This document shows, one piece after another, positions 9,298 through 17,491 of a stretch of DNA of 64,000 bases (positions are counted from its first letter, which is position 1; each line of letters opens with the position of its first letter). Below the pieces are notes generated by a model. The model made no database searches. It was given only the letters and a program-made list of their open reading frames with translations, and was not told the origin of the DNA. The DNA comes from Rhodococcus sp. KBS0724 (GTDB lineage: Bacteria; Actinomycetota; Actinomycetes; Mycobacteriales; Mycobacteriaceae), in assembly GCF_005938745.2 (NCBI RefSeq), contig NZ_VCBX02000001.1:1135501-1199500 (forward strand), written 5' to 3'. The position numbers were made by a program, and so were the translations under genes.

Positions 9298-10440
9298 TTA
9301 TCCGCCCGAGTGCATGATGTCCGCTCCGACAGGCACCAAATCGTCCTCGGGATCGTCGAGCCAGCCCTCGGGCAGGGCGACCTGACCGGGGGAACCCTGT
9401 CGGCCGCGGGGGCCCTCTGCGTCCTTCGGAAATGGAACGTCGCGGTCCAGTTGGGCCAGCAGTTCGTCGAGTTCGGTCAGAGTGCTCACCAGTGCCATCG
9501 ACACACGCAGATCCGATCCGACGGGGAATCCCCGCAGATACCAGGACACGTGCTTGCGAAGTTCGCGCAGTCCCTTCATCTCACCGTGGTGCGCAGCCAG
9601 GAGTTGGGCATGGCGGGCGATGATCGTGGTGACCTCGCCGAGGGTCGGAGGCGTCGCAATCGGCTGACCGTTGAGAGCTGCACTGAGCTCTGCAAACAGC
9701 CACGGACGGCCGAGGCACCCGCGTCCGACGACGACGCCGTCGCAGCCGGTCTCGTCCATCATGCGGGCAGCATCGGAGGCGTCGAAGATGTCGCCGTTGC
9801 CGAGAATCGGAACGTCGGGAACGTGTTCCTTCAGGCGGGCGATTTCGTTCCAGTCCGCAGTCCCGGAGTAGCGCTGCGACGCGGTGCGCGCGTGCAGTGC
9901 AATTGCGGCGGCGCCTTCAGCTGCGGCGATGCGTCCGGCGTCGAGGTGCGTGTGATGGTCGGCGTCGATACCGACGCGCATCTTCACGGTGACAGGAATG
10001 TCGGTGCCTTCGGTGGCACGAACGGCAGCAGCGACGATCTGTCCGAACAGCCGACGCTTGTATGGAAGCGCGGAGCCGCCGCCTTTTCGAGTGACTTTCG
10101 GCACGGGGCAGCCGAAGTTCATGTCGATGTGGTCGGCCATGTTCTCGTCGACGATCATCTTGGCCGCAGCGTAGGTGGTGTCGGGGTCGACGGTGTACAG
10201 CTGCAGGGACCGGGGAGTTTCGGTGGGTCCGAAGGTGGTCATGTGCATGGTGCCCGGCTGACGCTCGACGAGCGCGCGGGCGGTGACCATCTCACACACG
10301 TAGAGCCCGGAGGTGCTCCCAGCGCGTTCGAGTTCGAGTTCACGACAGAGCGTGCGGAAGGCGACATTGGTGACGCCCGCCATGGGTGCGAGGACCACGG
10401 GGCTGTGCAGCTCGAGTGAACCGATGCGAAGGGAAGACAT
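9298..10440 (-). CDS. dusB: tRNA-dihydrouridine synthase DusB
   Basis: FMN enzyme that reduces uridine to dihydrouridine in the tRNA D-loop. 380 residues. Visible motifs are LAPMAGVTNVAFR (FMN loop), MNFGCPVPKVTRKGGGSAL with the catalytic cysteine, VKMRVG, HARTASQRYSGTADW and GNGDIFDA, with the FMN-phosphate site VVGRGCLGRPWLF. ATG 10440 has AGAGG upstream. It lies downstream of the desaturase gene on the same strand but a hairpin separates them. Confidence 0.95.
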   Translation of the reverse strand: MSSLRIGSLELHSPVVLAPMAGVTNVAFRTLCRELELERAGSTSGLYVCEMVTARALVERQPGTMHMTTFGPTETPRSLQLYTVDPDTTYAAAKMIVDENMADHIDMNFGCPVPKVTRKGGGSALPYKRRLFGQIVAAAVRATEGTDIPVTVKMRVGIDADHHTHLDAGRIAAAEGAAAIALHARTASQRYSGTADWNEIARLKEHVPDVPILGNGDIFDASDAARMMDETGCDGVVVGRGCLGRPWLFAELSAALNGQPIATPPTLGEVTTIIARHAQLLAAHHGEMKGLRELRKHVSWYLRGFPVGSDLRVSMALVSTLTELDELLAQLDRDVPFPKDAEGPRGRQGSPGQVALPEGWLDDPEDDLVPVGADIMHSGG

Positions 10441-10475
10441 GACTACCTCTGAACAAATATTTCTGACAAGTGAAA

Positions 10476-10505
10476 GTGCCCGGTACCGAATCCGGTACCG
10501 GGCAC
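10476..10505 (-). terminator. Hairpin terminator after the desaturase gene
   Basis: Perfect 12-bp inverted repeat (10476-10487 with 10494-10505), loop of 6. On the minus strand it follows the desaturase stop by 17 bases; the T-run after it is short (TTT), so termination may be partial, or the palindrome may act as an operator for dusB. Confidence 0.6.
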
Positions 10506-10521
10506 AGAATAGCTGGTGAAA

Positions 10522-11481
10522 CTAAGAGGCCTGCTGTTCACGCTTGGCGGCTTCGCGGGCGAGCATGCGATCGCGCTGCTCCTCGAACTTTGTCGCCTGG
10601 GCGGCAAGTGTCTCGAGGAAGGCTGCCAGTTCTTCGCGTGTGTTCTCACCTTCGGCGCTGAAATCGTTGCGCTCGAAGATGTTCCACTTGCGCAGAACGG
10701 GCCAGATGACCTCGTCGAGGTGCTGACGGAGGTCGTAGATTCCGTGCTTGGCCATCAAAACGCCGTTGCGACGGAAGTTGGGCATCCCGGCGCCGGGCAT
10801 CTGGAAATTCTGGACGATGTTCGATACGGACTTCAGTGTCTGATCTGGTGCGAGATCGAGAGCCGCGCCACAGATGTTGCGGTAGAAGATCATGTGCAGG
10901 TTCTCGTCGGCGGCGATGCGCTGGAGCATCTTGTCTGCGATCGGTTCGTCACAGGCCTTGCCGGTGTTGCGGTGGCTGACACGCGTCGCGAGTTCCTGGA
11001 AGGTGACGTAGGCGACGGAGTGGAGCACACCGGCGCCGTCGTCCGGGATGGGCGGGTTGTAGCCGGTGATCATGTGTTCCATGCGGAAGCGCTCGAGTTC
11101 GACGGGATCGACTGCGCGGGTGACAACCAGATAGTCGCGCATCACGATGCCGTGGCGGTTCTCTTCGGCGGTCCAGCGGCCGACCCAGGTGCCCCATGCC
11201 CCGTCCTGGGAGAAGTTTTCGGCGATCTCACGGTGGTACGACGGCAGGTTGTCCTCGGTGAGGAGGTTGGTGATCATCGCGGCTCGGGCGACCTCGCTGA
11301 GCCGTGACTGTTCCAGGTCCCAGTCTTCGCCGCCCATGGCTGCGAAGTTGCGACCTTCGTCCCACGGAACGTAGTCGTGCGGGTGCCATTCCTTTGCCAT
11401 GGAGATGTGTCGGTTGACGTTCTCTTCGGCAACCGGCTGCAGTTCTGTCAGCAGTTCGAGCTGCGTCAGAATCCTCGTCAT
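10522..11481 (-). CDS. Acyl-[ACP] desaturase (DesA-type, diiron)
   Basis: 319-residue soluble desaturase of the ferritin-like plant stearoyl-ACP type, which introduces a double bond into ACP-bound fatty acyl chains, probably for membrane or mycolic acid synthesis. The diiron ligands are visible as two EExxH-type motifs, AEENRHG and ADENLHM, about 85 residues apart, with WHPHDYVPWDEG near the N-terminus. Full length. A perfect 16-bp palindrome sits about 40 bases upstream of its ATG, suggesting control by a dedicated repressor. Confidence 0.93.
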   Translation of the reverse strand: MTRILTQLELLTELQPVAEENVNRHISMAKEWHPHDYVPWDEGRNFAAMGGEDWDLEQSRLSEVARAAMITNLLTEDNLPSYHREIAENFSQDGAWGTWVGRWTAEENRHGIVMRDYLVVTRAVDPVELERFRMEHMITGYNPPIPDDGAGVLHSVAYVTFQELATRVSHRNTGKACDEPIADKMLQRIAADENLHMIFYRNICGAALDLAPDQTLKSVSNIVQNFQMPGAGMPNFRRNGVLMAKHGIYDLRQHLDEVIWPVLRKWNIFERNDFSAEGENTREELAAFLETLAAQATKFEEQRDRMLAREAAKREQQAS

Positions 11482-11522
11482 TATTTGCCTCCGTGTTGAG
11501 TGAATGCCCGACTTCGCTCCAG

Positions 11523-11538
11523 CCTACGGTACCGTAGG
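11523..11538. promoter_or_regulatory. Perfect palindrome upstream of the desaturase gene
   Basis: CCTACGGTACCGTAGG, 16 bp with exact twofold symmetry and no spacer, 42 bases before the desaturase start. This geometry suits a dimeric TetR-type repressor. The cognate regulator is unknown. Confidence 0.65.
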
Positions 11539-11695
11539 TTTGGCATGATCGACATGAGCTGATCCCCCTGTGCGAATGTTACCGAGTCGTAGCCAGCGTA
11601 CGTGGACGGAAGATGGACACTGTCTGAATTGTCCGATGCGTTCCATTCGCTTGTTGCCGAGATCATACCTGCCGGTTTGGCTGTACGTGTGAGTT

Positions 11696-12571
11696 TCAGG
11701 ACCACGTATTTTCGCGGACAAAATCACGGAAATCGCGCGCTGGCCTCGATAATTCCCGATTTTCGGTCCACACGAGCCCGATTTTGCGCGTAGCGCCGGC
11801 TAGGGGAACAAACACGATTCCCTCCGCCCAGATGGGTGGATCTTGGATCGGCATGACGGCCACGCCCAGGGACGCGGACACCAGCCCGCCCACAGTTGCC
11901 AGCTCACTGCTCTCGAAGATGAACTCCGGTGTGAACCCGGCGGCAGCGCACATCTCGTCGAGAATTCGCCGCATGCCGAAGTCCAACTGCATTCCTATGA
12001 ACTGCTCACCCGCAGCCTCGGCCAAGTCGAGCTCGGGTAGGTCGGCGAAGCGATGTCCGAGCGGAACGGCAAGGGCAAGTTTCTGCTGCGCTATCTGCGT
12101 CCACGAGAGTCGAGGGTCTTTCGGCTCTGGCGAGATGACCGCAAGATCGGTGTCGCCGGCAGTGACGCGGTCACTCAGGAACTGCGCGCGATCCTGATGG
12201 AGCTCGAACCGAACCCCCGGATGCTCCGTTCGATATGCCCGAATCATGCGCGGGATCAACCACGTTCCGAACGAATGGAGAAAATCGAGTCGTACCGTCC
12301 CGGTGTCGGGACCGGCCAGGGTGTCGATCTGGCGTAGCGCGGAATTGAGTGTGGTCAGCGCGCTGGTTGCGTGTTCGTACAGGATGCGACCGTATCGATT
12401 GAGGGTGAGCCGACGGCCGTGTCGGTCGAACAGCGGTACGCCGACGTCTCGCTCGAGTCGTGCGAGTTTGCGGGAGAGCGTGGGCTGCGACAGATGGGTG
12501 ATATCCGCCGTGGCCGTGACCTGTTGGGTTTCTGCCAGCACGACAAACCACTCGAGGTCGTCCGTCAACAT
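11696..12571 (-). CDS. LysR-family transcriptional regulator
   Basis: 291 residues. N-terminal winged HTH (VTATADITHLSQPTLSRKLARLERDVGVPLFDRHGRRLTLN spans about residues 18-60) followed by a LysR effector domain (GTVRLDFLHSFGTWLIPRM). Divergent from the MFS gene at 12673 with a LysR-type operator between them, so it probably controls that exporter and itself. GTG 12574 directly precedes ATG 12571; either could start. The effector is not predictable. Confidence 0.92.
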   Translation of the reverse strand: MLTDDLEWFVVLAETQQVTATADITHLSQPTLSRKLARLERDVGVPLFDRHGRRLTLNRYGRILYEHATSALTTLNSALRQIDTLAGPDTGTVRLDFLHSFGTWLIPRMIRAYRTEHPGVRFELHQDRAQFLSDRVTAGDTDLAVISPEPKDPRLSWTQIAQQKLALAVPLGHRFADLPELDLAEAAGEQFIGMQLDFGMRRILDEMCAAAGFTPEFIFESSELATVGGLVSASLGVAVMPIQDPPIWAEGIVFVPLAGATRKIGLVWTENRELSRPARDFRDFVRENTWS

Positions 12572-12609
12572 CACAGGTGAACTCTATATGTGAAATGGGA
12601 ATGTAGAAC

Positions 12610-12634
12610 ACAAAAGTTATGCATTTTCTTTTGT
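12610..12634. promoter_or_regulatory. Candidate LysR operator (7-bp arms, 11-bp spacer)
   Basis: ACAAAAG-N11-CTTTTGT, perfect 7-bp arms with the 11-bp spacing usual for LysR boxes, lying between the divergent LysR gene and MFS gene. Confidence 0.65.
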
Positions 12635-12672
12635 TGGCCTTGCGGCGGAAGATTCTTGCCGGAGGTCATTTG

Positions 12673-13902
12673 ATGAGCATGTCGGTAGAAATCAGCGCAG
12701 GGACCGAAGTCGGCGCAGCGTCGTACCGTCGGGGAACTGCCGGATACCGCGCGGTGACTCTTGCGCTGTTTGCGGCGGGATTGACGACGTTTGTGTCGAT
12801 GTACTCGGCGCAAGCACTGCTGCCTGCGTTTTCGCACGCATTCGGAGTTTCACCCGCGGTATCGGCACTGTCCGTGTCGGTGACCACGGGGATGGTGGCA
12901 TTGGCAATCATTCCGGCGAGCGCATTGTCCGAACGATTCGGGCGGACCCGCGTCATGATCTTCTCGGCAATCACGTCGTGCGTGATCGGTCTTCTGCTGC
13001 CACTGAGTCCGACTATCGAGATTCTGTTGGTAGGCCGAGCTTTCCAAGGCGCTGCGCTGGCGGGAATTCCGGCGGTTGCCATGGCGTATCTCGCGGAGGA
13101 GATCGACCCCAAGGATTTGGGCGGAGCGATGGGGCGTTACGTCGCGGGCACCACCGTCGGCGGATTGATCGGACGATTGATCCCGGCCGCAGTCGTCGAC
13201 GTAAGTTCGTGGCACTGGGCACTTTTTGCGGTGGCTCTGCTCTCGACGGTATTCGCGATCGTCATGACCCGGGCCCTGCCGAGGTCGCAATTCTTCCGGC
13301 CGCAGCCAGTGTCTGCGCGGCGATTGGTCTCGAATCTGCGTGCCCACCTTGCACACTCGGAGATGCGTACACTCTTCGCTTTGGGATTCATCATGATGGG
13401 AGCCTTTGTTTCCGTCTACAACTTCCTCGGGTTTCGTCTTGCTGCAGTGCCTTTCGGGCTTTCCGAAGCGATTGTGGGACTGGTTTTCCTGTTCTATCTC
13501 GCGGGAACCGTGACATCGACCGTGGCAGGTGCGCTCGCGGACAGAGTGGGACAACGGTGGGTGTTGCTGGGTTCCGTATCGGTGACAGTGCTCGGTCTTG
13601 TGTTGACCGTCCCAGACAACCTTGTGCTGACACTGGTGGGGATATTGCTCTTCACCGGAGGGTTCTTTGCCGCGCATTCCGTAGCCAGCGGCTGGGTCGG
13701 CCGGCTTGCCCGAGCCCATCGGGCTGAGGCGTCGGCGCTCTATCTGTTTGCCTACTACGCCGGTTCATCCGTGGCGGGTGTCTTGGCAGGTTCGGCCTAT
13801 GCGGTAGGCGGTTGGAATGGCGTCAGTGTTTTTGTCGCGTGTTTGCTTGTCGTGGCAATGGGATTGTCGCTGAGAATGTTTCGGGCCACACGAGTTGGCT
13901 GA
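12673..13902 (+). CDS. MFS transporter (drug/metabolite efflux type)
   Basis: 409 residues with about 12 hydrophobic helices and the MFS loop-2/3 motif ALSERFGRTRVM. The family of YnfM-like/CmlA-like exporters with a LysR neighbour fits best; substrate unknown. I use ATG 12673 (GGAGGT six bases upstream) instead of an ATG at 12619, which lies inside the operator-like inverted repeat and would add a non-homologous leader. Divergent from the LysR gene; ends at a strong bidirectional hairpin. Confidence 0.9.
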   Translation: MSMSVEISAGTEVGAASYRRGTAGYRAVTLALFAAGLTTFVSMYSAQALLPAFSHAFGVSPAVSALSVSVTTGMVALAIIPASALSERFGRTRVMIFSAITSCVIGLLLPLSPTIEILLVGRAFQGAALAGIPAVAMAYLAEEIDPKDLGGAMGRYVAGTTVGGLIGRLIPAAVVDVSSWHWALFAVALLSTVFAIVMTRALPRSQFFRPQPVSARRLVSNLRAHLAHSEMRTLFALGFIMMGAFVSVYNFLGFRLAAVPFGLSEAIVGLVFLFYLAGTVTSTVAGALADRVGQRWVLLGSVSVTVLGLVLTVPDNLVLTLVGILLFTGGFFAAHSVASGWVGRLARAHRAEASALYLFAYYAGSSVAGVLAGSAYAVGGWNGVSVFVACLLVVAMGLSLRMFRATRVG

Positions 13903-13905
13903 CGT

Positions 13906-13937
13906 CGGTTGCGGCGACTCTTCGGTCGCCGCAACCG
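13906..13937. terminator. Bidirectional terminator hairpin
   Basis: Perfect 12-bp stem (13906-13917 with 13926-13937), loop of 8, starting 3 bases after the MFS stop and 11 bases beyond the end of the convergent DUF937 gene. There is no clear T-run. Confidence 0.7.
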
Positions 13938-13948
13938 GCGCTATCTGC

Positions 13949-14527
13949 TTACTTCTTGCCGCCGCCGAGGAGTCCGCCGAGCAGATCGCCGATGCCGCCG
14001 CCACCGGAGCCGCCGAGGAGCCCACCGAGTGCTCCGCCGATGCCGCCGCCCGAGTTGCCGCCGCCGAGGAGTCCGCCGAGCAGATCTCCGATTCCGCCAC
14101 CAGCAGCCTGCGTCTGCGCGCCCGAACCCCCGCCGGTGAACTGCTTGGCCAGGTACGCCAACACGATTGGCGCGAGTATCGGGAGAAGCTGCTTCACCAG
14201 ATCGTTTCCGCCGCCGACACTACCCAGCGTGCTGGCTACCTGATCGGTGTTGTTTCCGAAGATGTTTGCCACGATCTTCTGCCCGTCAGCGGTGTCGACC
14301 TTGCTGATGTCGATGCCGTCGTCGAGGATCGTGGTGTTGGCGTGCGACTGTAACGCGCTTTCGAGCGACGCCGCGCCTGCCTCGTTGTCGGCGTTGGCGC
14401 CGAGACCGCTGACCAGCGTGGGAAGTGCCGATTTCACAGCAGTTTCCGCGGTTGCCTGATCTACGCCGAGTTGCTGCGCAATCTGGTCGATCGGGATCTG
14501 TGAGAGAAGATCGTCAAGCGAAGCCAT
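13949..14527 (-). CDS. DUF937 domain-containing protein
   Basis: 192 residues. The N-terminal ~130 residues match the DUF937/YidB-like helical family (LDDLLSQIPIDQIAQQLGVD, ETAVKSALPTLVSGL, KQLLPILAPIVLAYL). The C-terminal ~60 residues are Gly/Leu-rich with recurring GGIGDLLGGLLGGG units, which in DNA form three near-identical segments (13970-14095). No enzymatic motif and no signal peptide. Function unknown; the repeat region may vary in length between strains. Confidence 0.8.
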   Translation of the reverse strand: MASLDDLLSQIPIDQIAQQLGVDQATAETAVKSALPTLVSGLGANADNEAGAASLESALQSHANTTILDDGIDISKVDTADGQKIVANIFGNNTDQVASTLGSVGGGNDLVKQLLPILAPIVLAYLAKQFTGGGSGAQTQAAGGGIGDLLGGLLGGGNSGGGIGGALGGLLGGSGGGGIGDLLGGLLGGGKK

Positions 14528-14627
14528 TCGATGCCCTACTTTTCTGGGGTCCCACTTGTCAGCACCCGGTTGATGCAGACACTAGTGAATGTTCGAGACC
14601 GTCGGTAGCTCGGATGTTGCGGAGCGA

Positions 14628-15074
14628 TCAGCGTCGAGCATTTTCTCGGGGGACCAGACACATGAGAAGAGCAAGTGCGAGGCCTCCGACGGTCAGAATG
14701 AATCCTGTCTGATTCGTCAGGATCGTGGAGTAGTTTTCCCTGATGATGTTGTCGAATTGGTCATTGGCGCGGTAGTAGAAGGTGCCAAGAGTGGCCAGTC
14801 CGACGATCACTCCGGCCCACGCTGCGAGTCGTGAACCGAACACTGCCGCAATCAGGATCGCCACTGCAGATCCGAGAAGGAGAATCATCATGGATCGGTA
14901 GAACGGCACCGACTGATCGGCGATCTGCTCGATAACCCAGCCGGCCGGAAACCCATCTCGTAAGTCTTCGAGACGGACATCTCCAGGTTTCACTCCGGCC
15001 AGTATCGACATGAACGAGCCGACTGCAACAGCGATGCCGCAGATCAGCAGAACCACATGAACGAACGTGCGCAT
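14628..15074 (-). CDS. Four-helix membrane protein of unknown function
   Basis: 148 residues from ATG 15074, which has GGGAGAG five bases upstream; the frame is open further 5' but that extension is polar and non-homologous. Four hydrophobic stretches (VVLLICGIAVAVGSFMSILA, MMILLLGSAVAILIAAVFG, LAAWAGVIVGLATLGTFYY, GFILTVGGLALALLMCLVP) make it an integral membrane protein. I do not recognise the family. Divergent from the MmcQ/YjbR gene. Confidence 0.75.
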   Translation of the reverse strand: MRTFVHVVLLICGIAVAVGSFMSILAGVKPGDVRLEDLRDGFPAGWVIEQIADQSVPFYRSMMILLLGSAVAILIAAVFGSRLAAWAGVIVGLATLGTFYYRANDQFDNIIRENYSTILTNQTGFILTVGGLALALLMCLVPRENARR

Positions 15075-15194
15075 ATCACTCTCCCGAAGGATCGGTGAAC
15101 GTCTAACGCGGTCGAGATACGAGCCTAGCGACGACGCGCGTGATTTCGACAGGCTTTTCCCGGACGGTCTGAGTTGACCATGCACAATGTCACC

Positions 15195-15587
15195 ATGGCG
15201 GACAACATGCGTCGACTCGAAGAGATCTCGCTGAGCCTTCCCGAAGCGCAGCGCGTCGACATGGAGGCGTGGGACGGGCAGCCCACGTTTCGGGTGCGTG
15301 GCAAGAACTTCGTCTTCTGCAACGCCGACGCCACGTCGCTGACGATCAAGCTGAGCAAACCGGAAGCCGAGGCGGTGGTCGCGACCGAATCACGCGCAAC
15401 CGCGGCCGGGTACGGGCTGGGCCGGCACGGGTGGGTCGCCATCGATCTCAGTGGCAGGATCGACGGAGAGTACTGGGATCAACTCGAGGAATGGATCTAC
15501 ACCTCGTACACCTTGGTTGCGCCCAAGAAGCTGGCCCGATTGATGCTCGACGGGGATGCGTCGGGCGGTAACCCGATAGATTCGTGA
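15195..15587 (+). CDS. MmcQ/YjbR family protein
   Basis: About 130 residues of the MmcQ/YjbR fold (DUF419 type): LEEISLSLPEAQR, the conserved W-x-G-x-P-x-F-R-V core (WDGQPTFRVRGKNFVF), GRHGWVAIDL, and a C-terminal W-x-x-L-x-x-W helix. A small cytoplasmic DNA-binding-like fold whose role is unknown. Starts at TTG 15174, ATG 15180 and ATG 15195 are all in frame; none has a convincing binding site and I use the one closest to the conserved region. Confidence 0.8.
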   Translation: MADNMRRLEEISLSLPEAQRVDMEAWDGQPTFRVRGKNFVFCNADATSLTIKLSKPEAEAVVATESRATAAGYGLGRHGWVAIDLSGRIDGEYWDQLEEWIYTSYTLVAPKKLARLMLDGDASGGNPIDS

Positions 15588-15620
15588 CAACACGTACGCC
15601 GCCTAGACGAGGATTTGGTC

Positions 15621-16205
15621 ATGACGACACCGCAAGCACCATCGGCTCCCACAACATCGGGCATGCCGCCATGGGCGAAAAAGGCCATCACCATCGGAGT
15701 GGCGGCCGTTGTTCTGGTCATCACCTACTTCATTCTGGCCGCGTACCTTCCACGCTGGTGGTCTCAGCGTATTGCGTCGCTTGCCGACGGCAGTTTCAGT
15801 GGCGGCATTGCGTGGGGCGTGATGTTCGGACTCGTGTGTACGTTGGTTCCCCTGCTCTTCTTTCGCGCGATCTGGCAGGTGCGCAAGCGGAAACATGCGC
15901 GGCCGATGCAGATCGGCGCTTTGGTACTCGGTGTGATTTTTGCTTTGCCCAACCTGCTGACGCTGAGCATCGTGCTCGGAAACAGTAGTGCTGCGCACGC
16001 GGGCGAGCGGGTGCTCGATGTCGACGGCCCTGGCTTTCGCGGAGCCTCGGTACTCGGTGCGATCATCGGTGTGGCGCTGTTCATCGGCATCGTATTTCTG
16101 GGCTACATGTACAAGAAGCGTGGCAAGGAAATCGACAAAATGCGCGGCGACCTGAAGCAGCACGAGCCGCAGAGCAAGGGCGAGGCCCCAGCCCCCGAAA
16201 TGTGA
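15621..16205 (+). CDS. Membrane protein of unknown function (four helices)
   Basis: 194 residues from ATG 15621 (GAGGA upstream). Pro/Thr-rich N-terminus, then helices ITIGVAAVVLVITYFILAAY, GVMFGLVCTLVPLLFF, ALVLGVIFALPNLLTLSIVL and LGAIIGVALFIGIVFLGYMY, ending in a charged cytoplasmic tail. It probably follows the MmcQ/YjbR gene in one transcript (33-base gap). Similar small membrane proteins are common in Rhodococcus and Nocardia; no function is known to me. Confidence 0.75.
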   Translation: MTTPQAPSAPTTSGMPPWAKKAITIGVAAVVLVITYFILAAYLPRWWSQRIASLADGSFSGGIAWGVMFGLVCTLVPLLFFRAIWQVRKRKHARPMQIGALVLGVIFALPNLLTLSIVLGNSSAAHAGERVLDVDGPGFRGASVLGAIIGVALFIGIVFLGYMYKKRGKEIDKMRGDLKQHEPQSKGEAPAPEM

Positions 16206-16259
16206 ACTACCAGAAGAGAACAGCCGTGGACTGGCGGTGGCCTGCTGCGACGATACGAA

Positions 16260-16733
16260 TCATGCTCGCTCGAGTAGGAAGTAGTAGTGCTGCCCGTTGT
16301 CGAGAACCAGCTTCGATTTTCCGTTCATGATGCCCATGAGCGTCGATTCGTCGACCTTCTTGAAATGGTCGAAGATCGGCGAGCCGTCGTAGACCATCGT
16401 CGCCGTGACTTCGCCGCGGAACTCGATGTTCCACAGGCTTGCTTCGCCGTTGCCGCCCTTGACGTCCGAGTAGAGGTTTCCGTCGTCGTCTCGGCAGATC
16501 AACGGCTTTGCGTCGTCGATGGAGTTGAACGTCTTGCCGTACCAGCGACTCGCCACCAGTTTGTCGTGGAGTCGGTGGCCGGTGGCGAAGTCGTCACCCT
16601 TCCATTCGCCGAGGATGTCTTCGGCGGCGACGGTGTCCAGGGCGGCCCACACGTCGTCGAGTTCTGCAGGCGATACACCACTTTCCGCCTCGCGGAGCCG
16701 GGTGAATGTTGTGCGTGCCTCGTCAAGATTCAT
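16260..16733 (-). CDS. DUF4334 domain protein with GXWXG motif
   Basis: 157 residues. The N-terminal half carries the GXWXG signature (ILGEWKGDDFATG) and the C-terminal half matches DUF4334 (GEASLWNIEFRGEVTATMVYDG, YYFLLERA). These two domains usually occur together in actinobacteria; they look like small lipocalin-like binding folds with no known activity. ATG 16733 has AGGAG five bases upstream. Divergent from a TetR gene, with clustered inverted repeats between, so probably its target. Confidence 0.85.
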   Translation of the reverse strand: MNLDEARTTFTRLREAESGVSPAELDDVWAALDTVAAEDILGEWKGDDFATGHRLHDKLVASRWYGKTFNSIDDAKPLICRDDDGNLYSDVKGGNGEASLWNIEFRGEVTATMVYDGSPIFDHFKKVDESTLMGIMNGKSKLVLDNGQHYYFLLERA

Positions 16734-16772
16734 GATTCTCCTTGTGTGGGGCAGAAGTGCGTCGAACAGTTC

Positions 16773-16826
16773 GCGAACCAAGTTGTTCGCCAACTCTGGA
16801 CGCTACGCCGAACCGGGTGGTTCGGC
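16773..16826. promoter_or_regulatory. Two inverted repeats between DUF4334 gene and TetR gene
   Basis: GCGAAC-N6-GTTCGC (16773-16790) and GCCGAACC-N4-GGTTCGGC (16807-16826) share a GAAC/GTTC core and lie in the shared promoter region. They are likely binding sites for the divergent TetR protein. Confidence 0.6.
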
Positions 16827-16855
16827 AACGGGTCGATTCGTTCTAGGCTGTGCAC

Positions 16856-17422
16856 ATGCGCTCAGCCGGGGAAGCCACCAGGGACCGCATTCTCGCGGCC
16901 GCGAAGGACGAATTTGCCAGGTACGGACTGGCCGGGGCACGGATCAACCGGATTGCCGTGGATGCTCGGGCAAGCAAGGATCGCCTGTATGCGTACTTCG
17001 CCAGCAAGGAAGAACTGTTTGCAGCCGTGACGTCCGAGTGGACCGTCGAGACCACCGCAGAGACGGCGCTGCGCGGAGATGATCTCCCCGGCTACGCAGG
17101 TCGACTCTTCGACAACTACGTTGCTCATCCCGAGAACGCCCGGTTGCAGCAGTGGGCAGATCTCGAAGCGCCGGACATCATGAGCGAGAACGACATACGA
17201 AGCAAGACGCTGCAGCCTAAGATTGTGGAAATTCGCAAGGGCCAGGCGGACGGGCACATCGATCCCGGCTGGAACCCGTCGGAGTTGTTGTTCGTGATCA
17301 CCGATCTGGCCAGGACGCTAGCGCTCCCGCGCGGTAACGGCACCACATCCAAGGTTTCGCGGTCGGTGTCTCAACGCCGGGAGGCTGCGGTCGAAGCGGT
17401 GCGCCGGTTGATTGCGGTGTAG
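16856..17422 (+). CDS. TetR-family transcriptional regulator
   Basis: 188 residues. N-terminal TetR HTH: TRDRILAAAKDEFARYGLAG, ARINRIAVDARASKDRLYAYF, SKEELFAAV. The C-terminal half is the variable ligand-binding region with a TetR_C-type end. GTG 16850 and ATG 16856 are both in frame; I use ATG. It is probably autoregulated through the two inverted repeats just upstream and controls the divergent DUF4334 gene. A strong terminator follows. Confidence 0.9.
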   Translation: MRSAGEATRDRILAAAKDEFARYGLAGARINRIAVDARASKDRLYAYFASKEELFAAVTSEWTVETTAETALRGDDLPGYAGRLFDNYVAHPENARLQQWADLEAPDIMSENDIRSKTLQPKIVEIRKGQADGHIDPGWNPSELLFVITDLARTLALPRGNGTTSKVSRSVSQRREAAVEAVRRLIAV

Positions 17423-17434
17423 CTCTGCACAGAA

Positions 17435-17473
17435 AACCGCCGCAGATGACGGATCCAGTCATCTGCGGCGGTT
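17435..17473. terminator. Strong terminator between TetR gene and PrsW gene
   Basis: Perfect 16-bp stem (17435-17450 with 17458-17473) with a 7-base loop, flanked by AAAA before and TTCTGTTT after, so it can serve both convergent genes. Confidence 0.88.
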
Positions 17474-17491
17474 CTGTTTGTCGGTGGAGGA

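Noticed and set aside
11481..11705. 74-residue ORF upstream of the desaturase
   Set aside because: It covers the promoter palindrome and has no coding features.
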